Origin: Oscillatoriophycideae cyanobacterium NC_groundwater_1537_Pr4_S-0.65um_50_18
GTDB lineage: Bacteria > Cyanobacteriota > Cyanobacteriia > Elainellales > Elainellaceae
Assembly (NCBI GenBank): GCA_016208305.1
Contig: JACQYI010000061.1
Coordinates: 1-64,000 of the forward strand
Reading direction: 5' to 3'
Length of the DNA stretch: 64,000 bases
Positions 1 to 9,048 of this stretch are shown here, piece by piece. The notes below the pieces were generated by a model. That model was not told where the DNA came from. It searched no databases and worked only from the letters and a program-made list of their open reading frames with translations. Positions within the stretch are counted from its first letter, which is position 1. Every line of letters starts with the position of its first letter. The position numbers and the translations under genes were made by a program.

Positions 1-125
1 ATCAGGGTGGGGATCATCAGAACGCCGAACCAGCCGATGTACAGGCGGTTGTCGGTGGAGGTGACCCACTCACAGAATCGCGCCCACAGGTTGGCGCTTT
101 CGCGCTGCTGTAGTGTTGTTGTCAT
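1..125 (-). CDS. psbA: Photosystem II D1 protein, N-terminal fragment
   Basis: Reading the minus strand from the ATG at 125-123 gives a protein that begins [18 protein letters not shown] and continues through [19 protein letters not shown] to the window edge. This is the invariant start of the D1 reaction-centre protein of photosystem II, which carries the primary charge-separation cofactors and the oxygen-evolving Mn cluster ligands in the thylakoid membrane. Only about 41 codons are present because the gene runs off the left end, so copy number and isoform (high-light or low-light D1) cannot be judged. A strong promoter lies 69-97 bases upstream. I see no clear Shine-Dalgarno sequence before the ATG. 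The identification is secure from the N-terminus alone. Confidence 0.97.
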   Translation of the reverse strand, partial: MTTTLQQRESANLWARFCEWVTSTDNRLYIGWFGVLMIPTL

Positions 126-193
126 GATTGATGAGTGCTTGTTAGAGAACTTTTAACGTTTTCTGAGAAAGCGAATCGCTTTCCTTAGTGAAT

Positions 194-222
194 ATATTAG
201 GTGGTTTATTGATTTTTGTAAA
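194..222 (-). promoter_or_regulatory. psbA promoter and 5' UTR hairpin
   Basis: On the minus strand TTTACA (222-217) is followed after exactly 17 bases by TAATAT (199-194). This is a near-consensus sigma-70 type promoter, and a TTTACA -35 is typical of cyanobacterial psbA genes. It would give a leader of about 60 nt. Just inside the leader, 183-167 can form a 7-bp hairpin GAAAGCG/CGCTTTC with an AAT loop, which may affect mRNA stability. The rest of 126-603 between psbA and the GST gene shows no further ORF or recognisable RNA. Confidence 0.8.
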
Positions 223-603
223 GCATTTCGAGAGTATTTGCTCATCTCTCTCATAAAGACTCAAAGTATCGCTTCATCTGGGATTTCAGGTCGTTGCTAG
301 CTGAGCCAGATATCCAGAAGGCCAAATTTATCGATCGATTGTAAATCTGTGTAAACAAATTCGATAGGTCAAGCCTGATCTGAATGAGAGAACCGCAAAG
401 AGGTCGAAGTTTTGTGGGAGGTTTGCCAAGACGCGCAGATATATCTTGCTGTACATCCCAAGGTAGAACCTGAGAACTAAGATCTACTTAGGGTCGTGAA
501 TCAATTCATCTGATTTTCCTGAGAAGGCAAGCCGCTTCTTCAAGAACTGGATTGTTTTAAATTCGCGATCCTTATAGTGGAACAACTCATCTCGGAGATA
601 CCC

Positions 604-1398
604 ATGCTAGAGCTTTATCAAATTGAGCTGTCTCACTATTGCGAAAAAATTCGTCTAATTCTGGACTACAAAGGACTGCCCTATCGCAAGGTAGAAGTGA
701 CTCCTGGTATTGGACAGCTTGATTTGTTTCGGATGTCGGGTCAGCGTCAGGTGCCTGTTCTGAAGGACGGGACTGAGGTGATTGCCGACTCAACCGCGAT
801 CGCTCTTTATTTAGACCGCAAGTATCCCGATCGCCCCATTATCCCTGTTGACCCTCAGCAGCGGGCGCTATGCCTGCTCATGGAAGAATGGGCAGATGAG
901 TCGATTGGGCTAAACGGGCGTAAGGCCATGCTGGGGGCTTTTGGACAAGACCCTGCCTTTCGATCAGCATTGTTGCCTTCCTCAACCCCTAGCTTCTTAA
1001 AAACAATTGTTGAATCTGTTCCGAGCGAGGCGTTAAGCTTCTTGGGCGCAGGTGCAGGGCTAGGCGCTGATGCGGTCAAAGCGGCCCGTAAAGCCATGCA
1101 GCAGAATCTAGAGTCGCTCAATACGCTGCTGACCGATAGCCCCTACCTGATTACGGATCACCCCACTCTGGCTGACTTTGCAGTAGCAGGACTAACCATG
1201 TACGTTAAGTTTCCGGCAGGACTATATCTTGACATTCCGGCCACGCTAAAGGGCAAAGGCGTACCGAGTCTAGCAGATAATCCTCTCTACGGAAATTTCT
1301 GGGGCTGGCGCGATCGCCTTTATAGCGATTACCGTAAGCTGTCTCCTTCAACGAGTGCTCCTTCTGGCTCTAGTCCTACCTCTATTAATATTGACTAG
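604..1398 (+). CDS. Glutathione S-transferase family protein
   Basis: This 264-residue protein has an N-terminal thioredoxin-fold GST domain (about residues 1-75). It shows the start MLELYQIELSHYCEKIR, the cis-proline segment QVPVLKDG and the glutathione gamma-glutamyl binding segment DSTAIALYLD. An all-helical C-terminal domain follows, with SPYLITDHPTLADFAVAG, the usual N-capping/hydrophobic staple region. A GTG start 9 codons upstream at 577 is possible, but ATG 604 has GGAG seven bases before it and puts the fold start where the family begins. The tail is Ser/Pro-rich. GSTs of this type conjugate glutathione or act as peroxidases or isomerases, but the substrate cannot be told. It stands alone, convergent with the Kef gene, and ends before a perfect hairpin. 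Confidence 0.85.
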   Translation: MLELYQIELSHYCEKIRLILDYKGLPYRKVEVTPGIGQLDLFRMSGQRQVPVLKDGTEVIADSTAIALYLDRKYPDRPIIPVDPQQRALCLLMEEWADESIGLNGRKAMLGAFGQDPAFRSALLPSSTPSFLKTIVESVPSEALSFLGAGAGLGADAVKAARKAMQQNLESLNTLLTDSPYLITDHPTLADFAVAGLTMYVKFPAGLYLDIPATLKGKGVPSLADNPLYGNFWGWRDRLYSDYRKLSPSTSAPSGSSPTSINID

Positions 1399-1459
1399 TA
1401 GCATTGACTAGGCGATTTCCAGACGGGATTTTATGGCGCTACGCGCACAGATTCAAATG

Positions 1460-1504
1460 AGTTATTTCTGAAAGCCTCACTACGTGAGGCTTTCAGAAAT
1501 AACT
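1460..1504. terminator. Perfect 21-bp hairpin between convergent genes
   Basis: Bases 1460-1480 and 1484-1504 are exact reverse complements (arms AGTTATTTCTGAAAGC... and its complement) around a TAC loop. The hairpin sits between the 3' ends of the GST gene (+) and the antiporter gene (-). It is A/T-rich at the base and G/C-rich near the loop, so it can serve as a bidirectional terminator. Confidence 0.75.
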
Positions 1505-1562
1505 TGTCTTAAACTGGGGCAGATTTTGCTCAAGTCTTTGCATTAAGCCAAGCAACGAATGG

Positions 1563-3680
1563 CTAAACTTGCCCTGTATTAGTGCTGGTTGTGGCTTGCG
1601 GATTACGTCGCAATATGGGGCGAGGTCGGTGCTGCGGCTCTCCCAGCATGACGACAGAGCAGTGCAAGCGTGTAATCACCTGAGTGGTGAGATCGCTAAT
1701 CGAGAGTTCATTGACGTTGACCCGGCGACGCGCCGATCGCATTACTACCAAATCTGCCTTTTGCGCTTCAGTCACGATCGCAGTCGCCACATCATCGGCT
1801 GCAATAATTTGAATTGTTGGGTTATTCCGAACGGCACATTGGGAAGCAAATAGCTCCATCTGAGACTTGAAGGCATCCATCTGAGCCGGAGAGATCCGGC
1901 GATCGCTAATATGCAGCAAGGTCACTTCAGCTTGATTGGCCTCTGCCAAAATGGCTGCAAAATTCATCACCTGGATCATGCGCTGTGTCGGATTGCCCAA
2001 GGGCACCAAAATCCGTTTAATGTTTCTAGGCGAATCCAGCAGACGGGTCACGGCAACCGGACAGTGGGACGCCCAAAGGACGCGATCGATAATGTTACCA
2101 AATAACCGCGCCCGAAAACCTGTCGTTTTGCTCCAGCCCATGATCACCAGACTTGCCTGCTGCTCACGACTGGCATAGCTGATGCCTTGAGCCACATCAT
2201 CATCAATTCGCAAGAGGGGATTTGCTGCTAGGCCAAATTCCTGGCAGACCTCTGTCGCCTTGTCTAGAAGCGATTGGCTTTGCACCAAAAATGATGCCAG
2301 CTCAAGCGTATCCATATGCCCGTGGGCGATCACTACAGCAAGCGGCACAACTCGACCCGATTGATGCTGGGCTAGCAGCGTCGCCATTTCAATTAAGTTT
2401 CGTTCTGTCTGAGGGTTATATATGGGCACGACAAGCGTGAGTGCCTGAGCAGTTTTAGCATCAGGGTCGGCACTAGAATCGGGGCTTGAGCCAGTATTCC
2501 AATCAGTCAACAATCCACTGCCCGCTTCAGAGACGAGTCCGCTAGCGGCGCGAGCTGTGATGAGCGGGCCTAAAGTAGCCGTGACCAGCATGAGCACAAT
2601 GACGCTATTCAGCACATCTTCAGTCAACATTCCGGCTCGATAGCCAACAAAAGTGGCCGCCAGCGTTGCCGCCACCTGTGGCATGGATAGCGACCACATG
2701 GTAATAGCTTCTCGCCAGCTATAGCGGTAGGCTAGCTTGGCAAACAGTGCGGCAAGAAATTTACTGCCGATCAGCCCTAGAACAATCGTTAAGGTCAGCC
2801 AGATTGAGCTAATGCTCTTAATAAAAGCGGGGACATCAATGAGTAGGCCCAAATCTACAAAGAAAATGGGGATAAACAGAACGCTACCCACAAATAAAAT
2901 CTTTTCTTTGATGGGGCTATCGCCCATGACGCTGTTGACTGCCAATCCGGCCAGAAATGCGCCAACAATTTTCTCAACGCCAATGACCTCTGCCCCCAGC
3001 GCTGCCACAAAGACGGCCAGCAGCACAAACAGAAACTGATTGCCCTCGTCATTGCCAGAGCGCCGAAAAAACTCTTTGCCTACCGCTGCAAAACCAAACA
3101 AGATCACCGTAGAGTAAATCAGCAGTGAGAGGAGTAGCCTAATCAACTCGAAGGCGTTGAAATCTCCTTTATTGATGCCGATGCAAATGGCCAGCACCAG
3201 CAGCGATCCAACATCTGTGAAGATGGTTGCACCAATGGTGACTACGATCGCCTCATTGTTGACAACTCCCAAGCGACTAATAATGGGGTAAGCCAGGAGG
3301 GTATGGGAAGCGAAGAGAGAGCCGATCAATACAGAGGCGTTCCAGTCGAACCCAAACACTCGCCCTACAACCGTGCCCGTGATCAGCGGCACAATAAAGG
3401 TCAGGAACCCATATCCTGCCGATCGATATTTGGTCGCTTGAAACTGATCTAAATCAATTTCTAAACCACAGACAAATAGCAGATAGATCAGCCCAATGTC
3501 TGAAAGTAGACTCATTGTGTCTGAGTCAGATTGCAAGATTTGCAAGCCGTTTGGCCCTAAAGCCACACCTGCCAATAGCAGCCCCAATAGTCCTGGAAGC
3601 TTGATTCGCTCAAAACAGAGCGGCACAATCAAGATCACTGCTAGAAGAATCGCAAATGAAACAATGGGTTCTAAATGCAT
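1563..3680 (-). CDS. Kef-type cation:proton antiporter with two universal stress protein domains
   Basis: The 705-residue protein has an N-terminal CPA2 (Na+/H+ or K+/H+) antiporter domain of about 380 residues with roughly 12 hydrophobic segments. It opens with a run of membrane helices containing LPGLLGLLLAGVALGPNG and LLFVCGLEIDLDQF, both characteristic of the KefB/CPA2 family. Two tandem universal stress protein (UspA) domains follow, at about residues 415-555 and 560-690. The first retains the nucleotide-binding pattern MGWSKTTGFRARLFGNIID. There is no TrkA-N/RCK domain, so gating would be through the UspA modules, probably by ATP/AMP. It is likely involved in pH or ion homeostasis at the plasma or thylakoid membrane. 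Ion selectivity is not deducible. It is monocistronic by position. Confidence 0.85.
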   Translation of the reverse strand: MHLEPIVSFAILLAVILIVPLCFERIKLPGLLGLLLAGVALGPNGLQILQSDSDTMSLLSDIGLIYLLFVCGLEIDLDQFQATKYRSAGYGFLTFIVPLITGTVVGRVFGFDWNASVLIGSLFASHTLLAYPIISRLGVVNNEAIVVTIGATIFTDVGSLLVLAICIGINKGDFNAFELIRLLLSLLIYSTVILFGFAAVGKEFFRRSGNDEGNQFLFVLLAVFVAALGAEVIGVEKIVGAFLAGLAVNSVMGDSPIKEKILFVGSVLFIPIFFVDLGLLIDVPAFIKSISSIWLTLTIVLGLIGSKFLAALFAKLAYRYSWREAITMWSLSMPQVAATLAATFVGYRAGMLTEDVLNSVIVLMLVTATLGPLITARAASGLVSEAGSGLLTDWNTGSSPDSSADPDAKTAQALTLVVPIYNPQTERNLIEMATLLAQHQSGRVVPLAVVIAHGHMDTLELASFLVQSQSLLDKATEVCQEFGLAANPLLRIDDDVAQGISYASREQQASLVIMGWSKTTGFRARLFGNIIDRVLWASHCPVAVTRLLDSPRNIKRILVPLGNPTQRMIQVMNFAAILAEANQAEVTLLHISDRRISPAQMDAFKSQMELFASQCAVRNNPTIQIIAADDVATAIVTEAQKADLVVMRSARRRVNVNELSISDLTTQVITRLHCSVVMLGEPQHRPRPILRRNPQATTSTNTGQV

Positions 3681-3812
3681 GGTGATGTGTAAGCCCTGTG
3701 AATTTGACCAGCGATTCTCATTGACCAGCGGATTGTCTAAGCTCTGGATTACCCAGCTCTAAAGTTCTAGTTTCTATGCTCCAGATTGACAAGCTTCGGA
3801 TCTCTAGCCCTC

Positions 3813-3846
3813 TTTCACTACGGTGTGTATTTCACTACGGTGTGTA
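3813..3846. repeat. 17-bp tandem duplication
   Basis: TTTCACTACGGTGTGTA occurs twice back to back (3813-3829, 3830-3846), upstream of the antiporter gene. The two copies are identical, suggesting recent duplication. The gap 3681-4240 otherwise holds only the MITE at 4033-4212; I see no gene in it. Confidence 0.85.
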
Positions 3847-4032
3847 AAAGCAGAAGCCTCTTTCGCTTCTATGGAAAAGCTGTAGAGGGAAAAATTGTAA
3901 GGACAAAGGCGCACCCTTGCCAAAACAAGTCCAAATGCTCTCAAATAATCCAGAGGGAATAAAGCCCCTCCAGATAGATTTAGGATGGCAAATGAAGTCG
4001 TTTGGAAAAGTTTTTTGGAAGTGAGATCCTTA

Positions 4033-4212
4033 GAGGATGTTTGAAAAGTGGTCGGCTGTGATTTTAAGCACCTGTTGATCCCTCCTGCCCCCTTAGAAGG
4101 GGAGAAATGAATTCAAAGTCCCCTTTTTTCTAGCGCAGCGGCGCGATAGCGCGGCGATGTAGGGGGATCTGAAACATTTCGCTACTCATAGTTGGACTTT
4201 TCAAACATCCTC
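4033..4212. mobile_element. MITE copy 1 (GAGGATGTTTGAAAAG family)
   Basis: A 180-bp non-coding element is bounded by 17-bp perfect inverted repeats (4033-4049 and 4196-4212), each reading GAGGATGTTTGAAAAGT inward. It is flanked on both sides by the triplet TTA (4030-4032, 4213-4215), which looks like a target-site duplication. The interior is similar along its length to the element at 36209-36368. Shared blocks include the CTGTTGATCCC, AAAGTCCCC and GGGGGATCTGAAAC segments. This copy carries about 30 extra GC-rich bases near 4131-4163. No ORF is present, so mobilisation would need a transposase elsewhere. Confidence 0.85.
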
Positions 4213-4240
4213 TTAGAGATAGATTTAAACTCAATCTGGA

Positions 4241-4915
4241 CTAGATATGAATTTGATTGAGGATTATTCGCAGCCGATCGAAATCTTCTTTGAGGAGAAT
4301 GCTCAGGGATCGCCCCACCCCCACTAACCAGGCGCGATCGGCTTTACGCAGCCGATAAATCTCCCGGACAGCGGCAGCAACTAGTGCATCCACAGGGGCA
4401 TTGCCAACCTGGAGCAATGTCCGCAAAAAGTCTAGCTGTTCGCTGAAGCCAACGACTTCATCAGCTTCGCAGTAGTAAACTGCCTGGTGTATTTGCGGCG
4501 GACGGGGCGGCAGATGCTGATAAATCGTTGTGTTTGGCACATGGCTTTTGCCGTTGCCCTTGCCCTCTTGGGGCGGTCGAAATCCAACGATCGCCGCCCG
4601 AAATTCAGTTCTTAGCATGGCAAAGATCTGGGGCTGCTGCTCTCGCAGTTCTTGCAATGACAAACCTAGCGCTCTGGCTCGATGTACCGAGTCGATGGGG
4701 CTGGTTGTGGCATGATAAACCACGGCATAGATCTGGTTATCTGATTCCTCATCCCTAGCCTTTACCCAACTCCCAAAGGGAGGCATTACGGCAAAGCTTA
4801 AGTCTTCTGGCTCTAAGCACTGCGCCAAAAACTCCGTCGTTGCAGTTTCAATGACCTCTGCAAAGTAGCCAGCCTGACGATTTTGGGTATTGAATTGCGG
4901 CAGCGGTAGGCGCAT
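4241..4915 (-). CDS. HAS-barrel domain protein, conserved in cyanobacteria
   Basis: A 224-residue soluble protein. The N-terminal half (about residues 15-110, from YFAEVIETATTEFLAQC to IYAVVYHATTSPIDSVHRAR) resembles the HAS-barrel, a beta-barrel found in HerA helicases and at the N-terminus of ATP-synthase subunits. The C-terminal half (HQAVYYCEADEVVGFSEQLDFLRTLLQ to the end) is helical and does not carry a P-loop, so this is a stand-alone barrel without the ATPase. I recognise it as a family widespread in cyanobacteria with no assigned role. It lies 65 bases downstream of ndhS in the same orientation. The family call is from memory of conserved segments. Confidence 0.65.
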   Translation of the reverse strand: MRLPLPQFNTQNRQAGYFAEVIETATTEFLAQCLEPEDLSFAVMPPFGSWVKARDEESDNQIYAVVYHATTSPIDSVHRARALGLSLQELREQQPQIFAMLRTEFRAAIVGFRPPQEGKGNGKSHVPNTTIYQHLPPRPPQIHQAVYYCEADEVVGFSEQLDFLRTLLQVGNAPVDALVAAAVREIYRLRKADRAWLVGVGRSLSILLKEDFDRLRIILNQIHI

Positions 4916-4980
4916 AGTTTTGCCTGAACAGAAGTTGGGGTCAAATAGTTTAGCCTGACCAGATTGAAGATCATCAGACC

Positions 4981-5175
4981 CTATTTCTTAGTGCGTCCTG
5001 CCGTTGCATCTACGAGTTCTAGCTCGGCGGGCAAAAAAGTGATCAGCTTGTCCCAGTTTCCACCCTCAAACAGTACGGCAACTTTGCCACTACTGACCCG
5101 CTGGACTAAGCCTTGATACCCGTAGTAAATGTCATTAATGTTCGTAACGCGAACGGCTGAACCCGGAAAAATCAT
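4981..5175 (-). CDS. ndhS: NDH-1 subunit S (ferredoxin-docking)
   Basis: A 64-residue SH3-like protein starting [20 protein letters not shown], with [20 protein letters not shown] in the centre. This matches the NdhS (CRR31-like) subunit of the photosynthetic NAD(P)H dehydrogenase-like complex. NdhS forms part of the peripheral arm and helps bind reduced ferredoxin for cyclic electron flow and respiration. The size and single barrel domain fit cyanobacterial NdhS; the plant protein is longer because of a transit peptide. It lies between rodA and the HAS-barrel gene, all on the minus strand, but with 184 bases separating it from rodA, so co-transcription is uncertain. Confidence 0.85.
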   Translation of the reverse strand: MIFPGSAVRVTNINDIYYGYQGLVQRVSSGKVAVLFEGGNWDKLITFLPAELELVDATAGRTKK

Positions 5176-5359
5176 AGCTACCTACTTCACTGAGCAAAAG
5201 TGTCTCTATCCAGATTAGAGCATGAATTGAAAGCTCTTCTTTATTCTCTGAAAAATCGGTTTTCTAGAAGGCTGGCGTTGGCAAAGCTTAACCTTCTCAG
5301 CCTTTGTGATGCGCGCCCCAAAACCCTAATTTGCCATCTACTTAAGTCTAGGAATGGGT

Positions 5360-6622
5360 CTAGAACTTTAGCCGATGTCTATGGTTGTTTACCGATTCCA
5401 CAATGCCTAGCGCCAAAAAATTAGTCAGCAACGCCGATCGCCCATAGCTGATCCAAGGGAGCGGAATCCCGGTAATGGGAGCCAATCCAATCGTCATACT
5501 GATGTTGATCATGACCTGAAACACAATCATCGACAGGACGCCGATCGCCAGCAGCGATCCAAAGTTGTCCTTGGCATTTTGAGCAATAATCACCAGCCGT
5601 AAACACACCAGCCAAAAGAGCAGCAGCACCAAGACACAGCCAACAAACCCCATTTCTTCCCCAATCGCTGAGAAAATGAAGTCGGTGTGCTGCTCTGGAA
5701 TGAAATTGAGCTGCGTTTGAGTGCCCTTGTTTAAACCTCGGCCTAGCAGTTCTCCAGCCCCAATGGCAATGCGCGACTGAATCAAGTGATAGCCACCTTG
5801 CAGCGGATCTTTATCGGGATCTAGAAACAGCGTCAGGCGATCGCGCTGATACCCCTTTAGCACATGCTCCCAGGCAAAGTTACCTAGCCCTCCCGCAACT
5901 AGATTAATCACCGTAAAGCAAAATGTGCCAATCCAGGCCCAGGGCAAGGTTCTCCAGGCGATCGTGCCCACTAGCGCAATCCATACCAGCCATCCGGGCA
6001 AAAACACACCGAAGCAAATGGCCGATATTAGCGGCGATACCATCAACAGCAGCCATCCCGGCTTAGCGTTTGCCCAGTAGAGCATGCCCAGCATAATAGC
6101 CCCAAACACAAGCGAGGTGCCCAAGTCAGGTTGCAGTAAAATCAAAACCCAAGGCAGCAGCGTGATGCCCAAAGCTTTGAGAATGATCGGAATACTGGTT
6201 GCTCCCTGCTCTTGCAAAATGGAGGCTAGGACAATAATCATCCCCACCTTGGCAAACTCAGAAGGCTGGATAAAAAAGTCTCCAATGCCCACCCAACTTT
6301 GTGCCCCGTTGGCCGTTGTCCCAATGAAGATAATGACCAGCAGAACCAGATTGGTCAAGCCGTAGATAATCCAACGCCACTGCATCAGATTTTCATAGCG
6401 CCAGCGAGAAATCATCAGCGTGGCGAGCAGACCGATCCCTCCTGTGACCAAGTGCTGCCACCAGTAGTTTGCCAGTTCTGTGTGCAACACTGCGCTGCGA
6501 ATGGCAACACCACCCAACAGCGTCAACGCCACGCTGAGCGAGATGAGGAGCCAATCTACCTCTTGCCAAGGCTGGATTAAGGTCTTCCAACTAATGCGGC
6601 TGAACAGAGATTTTTGCAGCAT
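5360..6622 (-). CDS. rodA: Rod-shape peptidoglycan glycosyltransferase RodA
   Basis: 420 residues with about ten membrane helices of the SEDS (FtsW/RodA/SpoVE) family. Signature segments include the PSEFAKVGMI loop, LQPDLGTSLVFGAIM (containing the catalytic-type Asp after LQP), the extracellular loop LIQSRIAIGAGELLGRGLNKGTQ, HTDFIFSAIGEEMGF, and GIPLPWISYGRSALL near the C-terminus. SEDS proteins polymerise lipid II into glycan strands together with a class B PBP. RodA rather than FtsW is favoured because the sequence starts with a short N-terminus and the elongation-type motifs match. It lies 175 bases downstream of mrp, separated from it by an inverted-repeat element. Confidence 0.9.
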   Translation of the reverse strand: MLQKSLFSRISWKTLIQPWQEVDWLLISLSVALTLLGGVAIRSAVLHTELANYWWQHLVTGGIGLLATLMISRWRYENLMQWRWIIYGLTNLVLLVIIFIGTTANGAQSWVGIGDFFIQPSEFAKVGMIIVLASILQEQGATSIPIILKALGITLLPWVLILLQPDLGTSLVFGAIMLGMLYWANAKPGWLLLMVSPLISAICFGVFLPGWLVWIALVGTIAWRTLPWAWIGTFCFTVINLVAGGLGNFAWEHVLKGYQRDRLTLFLDPDKDPLQGGYHLIQSRIAIGAGELLGRGLNKGTQTQLNFIPEQHTDFIFSAIGEEMGFVGCVLVLLLFWLVCLRLVIIAQNAKDNFGSLLAIGVLSMIVFQVMINISMTIGLAPITGIPLPWISYGRSALLTNFLALGIVESVNNHRHRLKF

Positions 6623-6655
6623 GGGTCTAGAGGATTGAGGGTTGGCAATGGGGTG

Positions 6656-6775
6656 TTATTTTTGTAAGGATCACAAATTAATTAACCTGTCAAAGTTTTT
6701 TGGAAGCGCAGCACGTTCAAAAAACTATTGGGTTTTATTTAATCCCTGAGCCTAAGATGTGTCTTACAAAAATAA
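6656..6775. repeat. 120-bp element with 13-bp perfect inverted ends
   Basis: TTATTTTTGTAAG (6656-6668) and its exact complement CTTACAAAAATAA (6763-6775) bracket a spacer. The spacer itself holds a smaller inverted pair, AGTTTTTTG and CAAAAAACT. The element fills almost the whole mrp-rodA gap. It contains no ORF. It could be a degenerate MITE or an mRNA-processing hairpin between the two co-directional genes. I see no second copy in the window. Confidence 0.6.
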
Positions 6776-6797
6776 ACGGATGTCTAACCTAATGGGT

Positions 6798-7865
6798 CTA
6801 GCCTAACGCCGCTACTGAGACACGAGCGGCAATTTGTTGCGCGATCGCTTTCAAGGCTTGGGCAGATGCTGATTCAGGTAAGTCAATCACGATCGGCACC
6901 CCCCGATCGCCCCCTTCTCGGACGGGCATTTCTAGCGGCACACAGCCCAGCAGAGGTAAACCCAGCTCTTTGGATGTTTTTTCGCCACCGCCTGAGCCAA
7001 AAATATCGTATTGGCGATCGGGCAGATCGGGCGGAATGAAGTAGCTCATATTCTCGACAATGCCCAACACCTGCACCTGCATTTGCTGAAACATCCGCAA
7101 GCCCCGACGGGCATCCATTAGCGCCACGGTTTGAGGCGTTGTGACAATGACGGCACCTGCCATAGGCACAGCTTGCGCTAAGGTGAGTTGCGCATCTCCG
7201 GTACCGGGGGGCATATCTACGATGAGGTAATCTAGCTCACCCCAGAGGGTTTGATAAAGAAACTGGCGGATGATGCCATTGAGCATAGGGCCACGCCAGA
7301 TCACAGGCTGATCGGGGTCAATCAAAAACCCCATCGACACCAGCTTCACTCCATAGTTAAAGGCGGGTTCAATGCATTCGCCCTTTTCGCCCTGTTGCAC
7401 AGTAATCTTGGTATTGGCTAGGCCCAGCATCGTGGGCACATTCGGCCCGTAGATATCGGCGTCAATCAGGCCAACTTTTGCGCCCATCTGCGCTAGAGCC
7501 ACAGCTACATTTACGGCTACTGTGCTTTTGCCCACGCCCCCCTTGCCGCTAGAAATCGCCAGAATATTTTTAACGCCATCAATCCCGGTGCGATCGGGCA
7601 AAGCTTTTTGCTGCGGCGTTTCGGCTGTCACTTCTACCGCAACGCTCTGGACTCCCGCAAGGGTTTTGATCGCCCGTTCACAGTCCTCTACAATAAACTG
7701 TCGCAGCGGACAGGCTGGAGTCGTCAGCACCAGCGTAAAGCTAACGTTGCCATCCACGACCTGGACGTTACGAATCATGTTCAGCTCAACCAAGCTTTTG
7801 CGAAGCTCAGGATCTTGCACCGGGCGCAGCACTTCTAGAATGGCGCTGGTATCAATATCAGACAT
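6798..7865 (-). CDS. mrp: Mrp/ApbC-type Fe-S cluster carrier ATPase
   Basis: 355 residues from the ATG at 7865, which is preceded by GGTGGAG at good spacing; an in-frame ATG at 7880 lacks a ribosome site. The N-terminal 85 residues form a MIP18/DUF59-type domain (VLRPVQDPELRKSLVELNMI, TPACPLRQF). A deviant Walker A P-loop follows, AISSGKGGVGKSTVAVN, with GLIDADIYGPNVP and the Walker B-like DYLIVDMPPGTGDAQLTL. Mrp/NBP35 proteins bind and transfer 4Fe-4S clusters. In cyanobacteria they may help mature photosystem I or other Fe-S enzymes. The usual C-terminal CxxC is not evident in this protein, which instead has ENMSYFIPPDLPDRQYDIFG where many homologs have cysteines. That may mean a different cluster site. 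Confidence 0.9.
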   Translation of the reverse strand: MSDIDTSAILEVLRPVQDPELRKSLVELNMIRNVQVVDGNVSFTLVLTTPACPLRQFIVEDCERAIKTLAGVQSVAVEVTAETPQQKALPDRTGIDGVKNILAISSGKGGVGKSTVAVNVAVALAQMGAKVGLIDADIYGPNVPTMLGLANTKITVQQGEKGECIEPAFNYGVKLVSMGFLIDPDQPVIWRGPMLNGIIRQFLYQTLWGELDYLIVDMPPGTGDAQLTLAQAVPMAGAVIVTTPQTVALMDARRGLRMFQQMQVQVLGIVENMSYFIPPDLPDRQYDIFGSGGGEKTSKELGLPLLGCVPLEMPVREGGDRGVPIVIDLPESASAQALKAIAQQIAARVSVAALG

Positions 7866-8013
7866 TGTGTTCTCCACCATAGCAGCGATCGCCAGAGCTA
7901 CCTAAATTGAAACAGTAAGTATTAATTCTCAATGCACCATTCTATCGTTGGTGGTGTGTGAAATTATGGGTTGAAAGGGTTTGCATAGTGTCCCTTTCTA
8001 GAAGATCGGGCGA

Positions 8014-8607
8014 TTAACTCAACAGATGGGTAGGGGCGATCGCTTGCACCAAGGCTTGCCCAAAGCCAATCCACAGCACCAGGCTAAAGAAATCTAGCCC
8101 ATCTGGCTTGGCAAATTTCTGCCGACTGGTTGAATTGGTCAACAGTTCGCGCTCAACGGCCTGTGCCAACTCACTCGCCACCTTGGCGGCATAAGGACGA
8201 ATCACTGACCATACCAGCGGCGATAGCCAACCTTTCAACGTGACTGAGTAAGAGACACAAGTACCACAGACTGTAGATTCCACCCGATATGTGACGCGCT
8301 CTTCTACCCCCGGCAGCGCAAAAATCCTAACGCTCAGCAATTCCTGCGGCAGCACCCGTTCCACAAAAATTTGGATAGGCATAGGAAACAAACGGCTAAC
8401 GGCCTGATAGTTCAACCCAGGTTTGGGAGTCTGCCCTCGCGGCACATCCGTCTTTGCCAGAAGCGGATGCCAAGACACATCTGCTAAATCGACTACCTTT
8501 TGCCATAGATCATCGACCGAGGCTGAACTCAAGACTTGATAGGTCACGACCAGAGGCGAAAACTCTCTCCAGCCTCGCGAAATCATTTTTAACCAGAAAT
8601 CCAGCAT
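8014..8607 (-). CDS. SRPBCC-like (START/cyclase fold) protein
   Basis: 197 residues from ATG 8607, which has GAGAGGG shortly upstream; an upstream in-frame start at 8637 would add ten residues. The sequence LVVTYQVLSSASVDDLWQKVVDLADVSWHPLLAKTDVP is typical of the first strand and helices of the SRPBCC ligand-binding fold. It is followed by repeated beta strands (RVLPQELLSVRIFALPGVEERVTYRVES) and a long C-terminal helix region. The last 25 residues are hydrophobic (LDFFSLVLWIGFGQALVQAI), possibly a membrane anchor. The ligand is unknown. It is probably monocistronic. Confidence 0.6.
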   Translation of the reverse strand: MLDFWLKMISRGWREFSPLVVTYQVLSSASVDDLWQKVVDLADVSWHPLLAKTDVPRGQTPKPGLNYQAVSRLFPMPIQIFVERVLPQELLSVRIFALPGVEERVTYRVESTVCGTCVSYSVTLKGWLSPLVWSVIRPYAAKVASELAQAVERELLTNSTSRQKFAKPDGLDFFSLVLWIGFGQALVQAIAPTHLLS

Positions 8608-9048
8608 GACGATTTCCCTCTCTCGGTCTGGTGGCAAAACTGCATCGAGATTCCCCCGTTTAACTGCATCCCTTCAGCTTATCGCTCTCGGATAGATTCA
8701 GTGTTATCGCCTAGACGGTTCCTGTTATTCAGGCATAAAAGCCCAAATAAGCCATGTCGCTTGTGGGATGAGCCTCCTGACCTATCTGAGGCTTAGAGTT
8801 TTCGCCTACCGACTTCATCCTATTTTGAAGTTTGTTTCCCATTTCCGTTACATTCATTAACGCAATCCAGCACCGGAGTGATCCAGATTCGGTATAGGCT
8901 AGATTGCAGGCTTGAAATTACCAGGAAAGTCTGTCCAGCAACCTGCTAACGTCTGGTTCGTTTTACAGGGCTGTATGGCTTGACAAATTAGCTGCCGCGT
9001 CATTCGAGTCATTGTTCTGAGTCATCGTCGTTTGAATCCTCTATTGCT
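8608..9048. other. Divergent gap upstream of hemF
   Basis: This 441-base gap separates the divergent SRPBCC and hemF genes, so it must hold promoters for both. I find no convincing -35/-10 pair, hairpin, small ORF or RNA gene in it. Confidence 0.5.
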
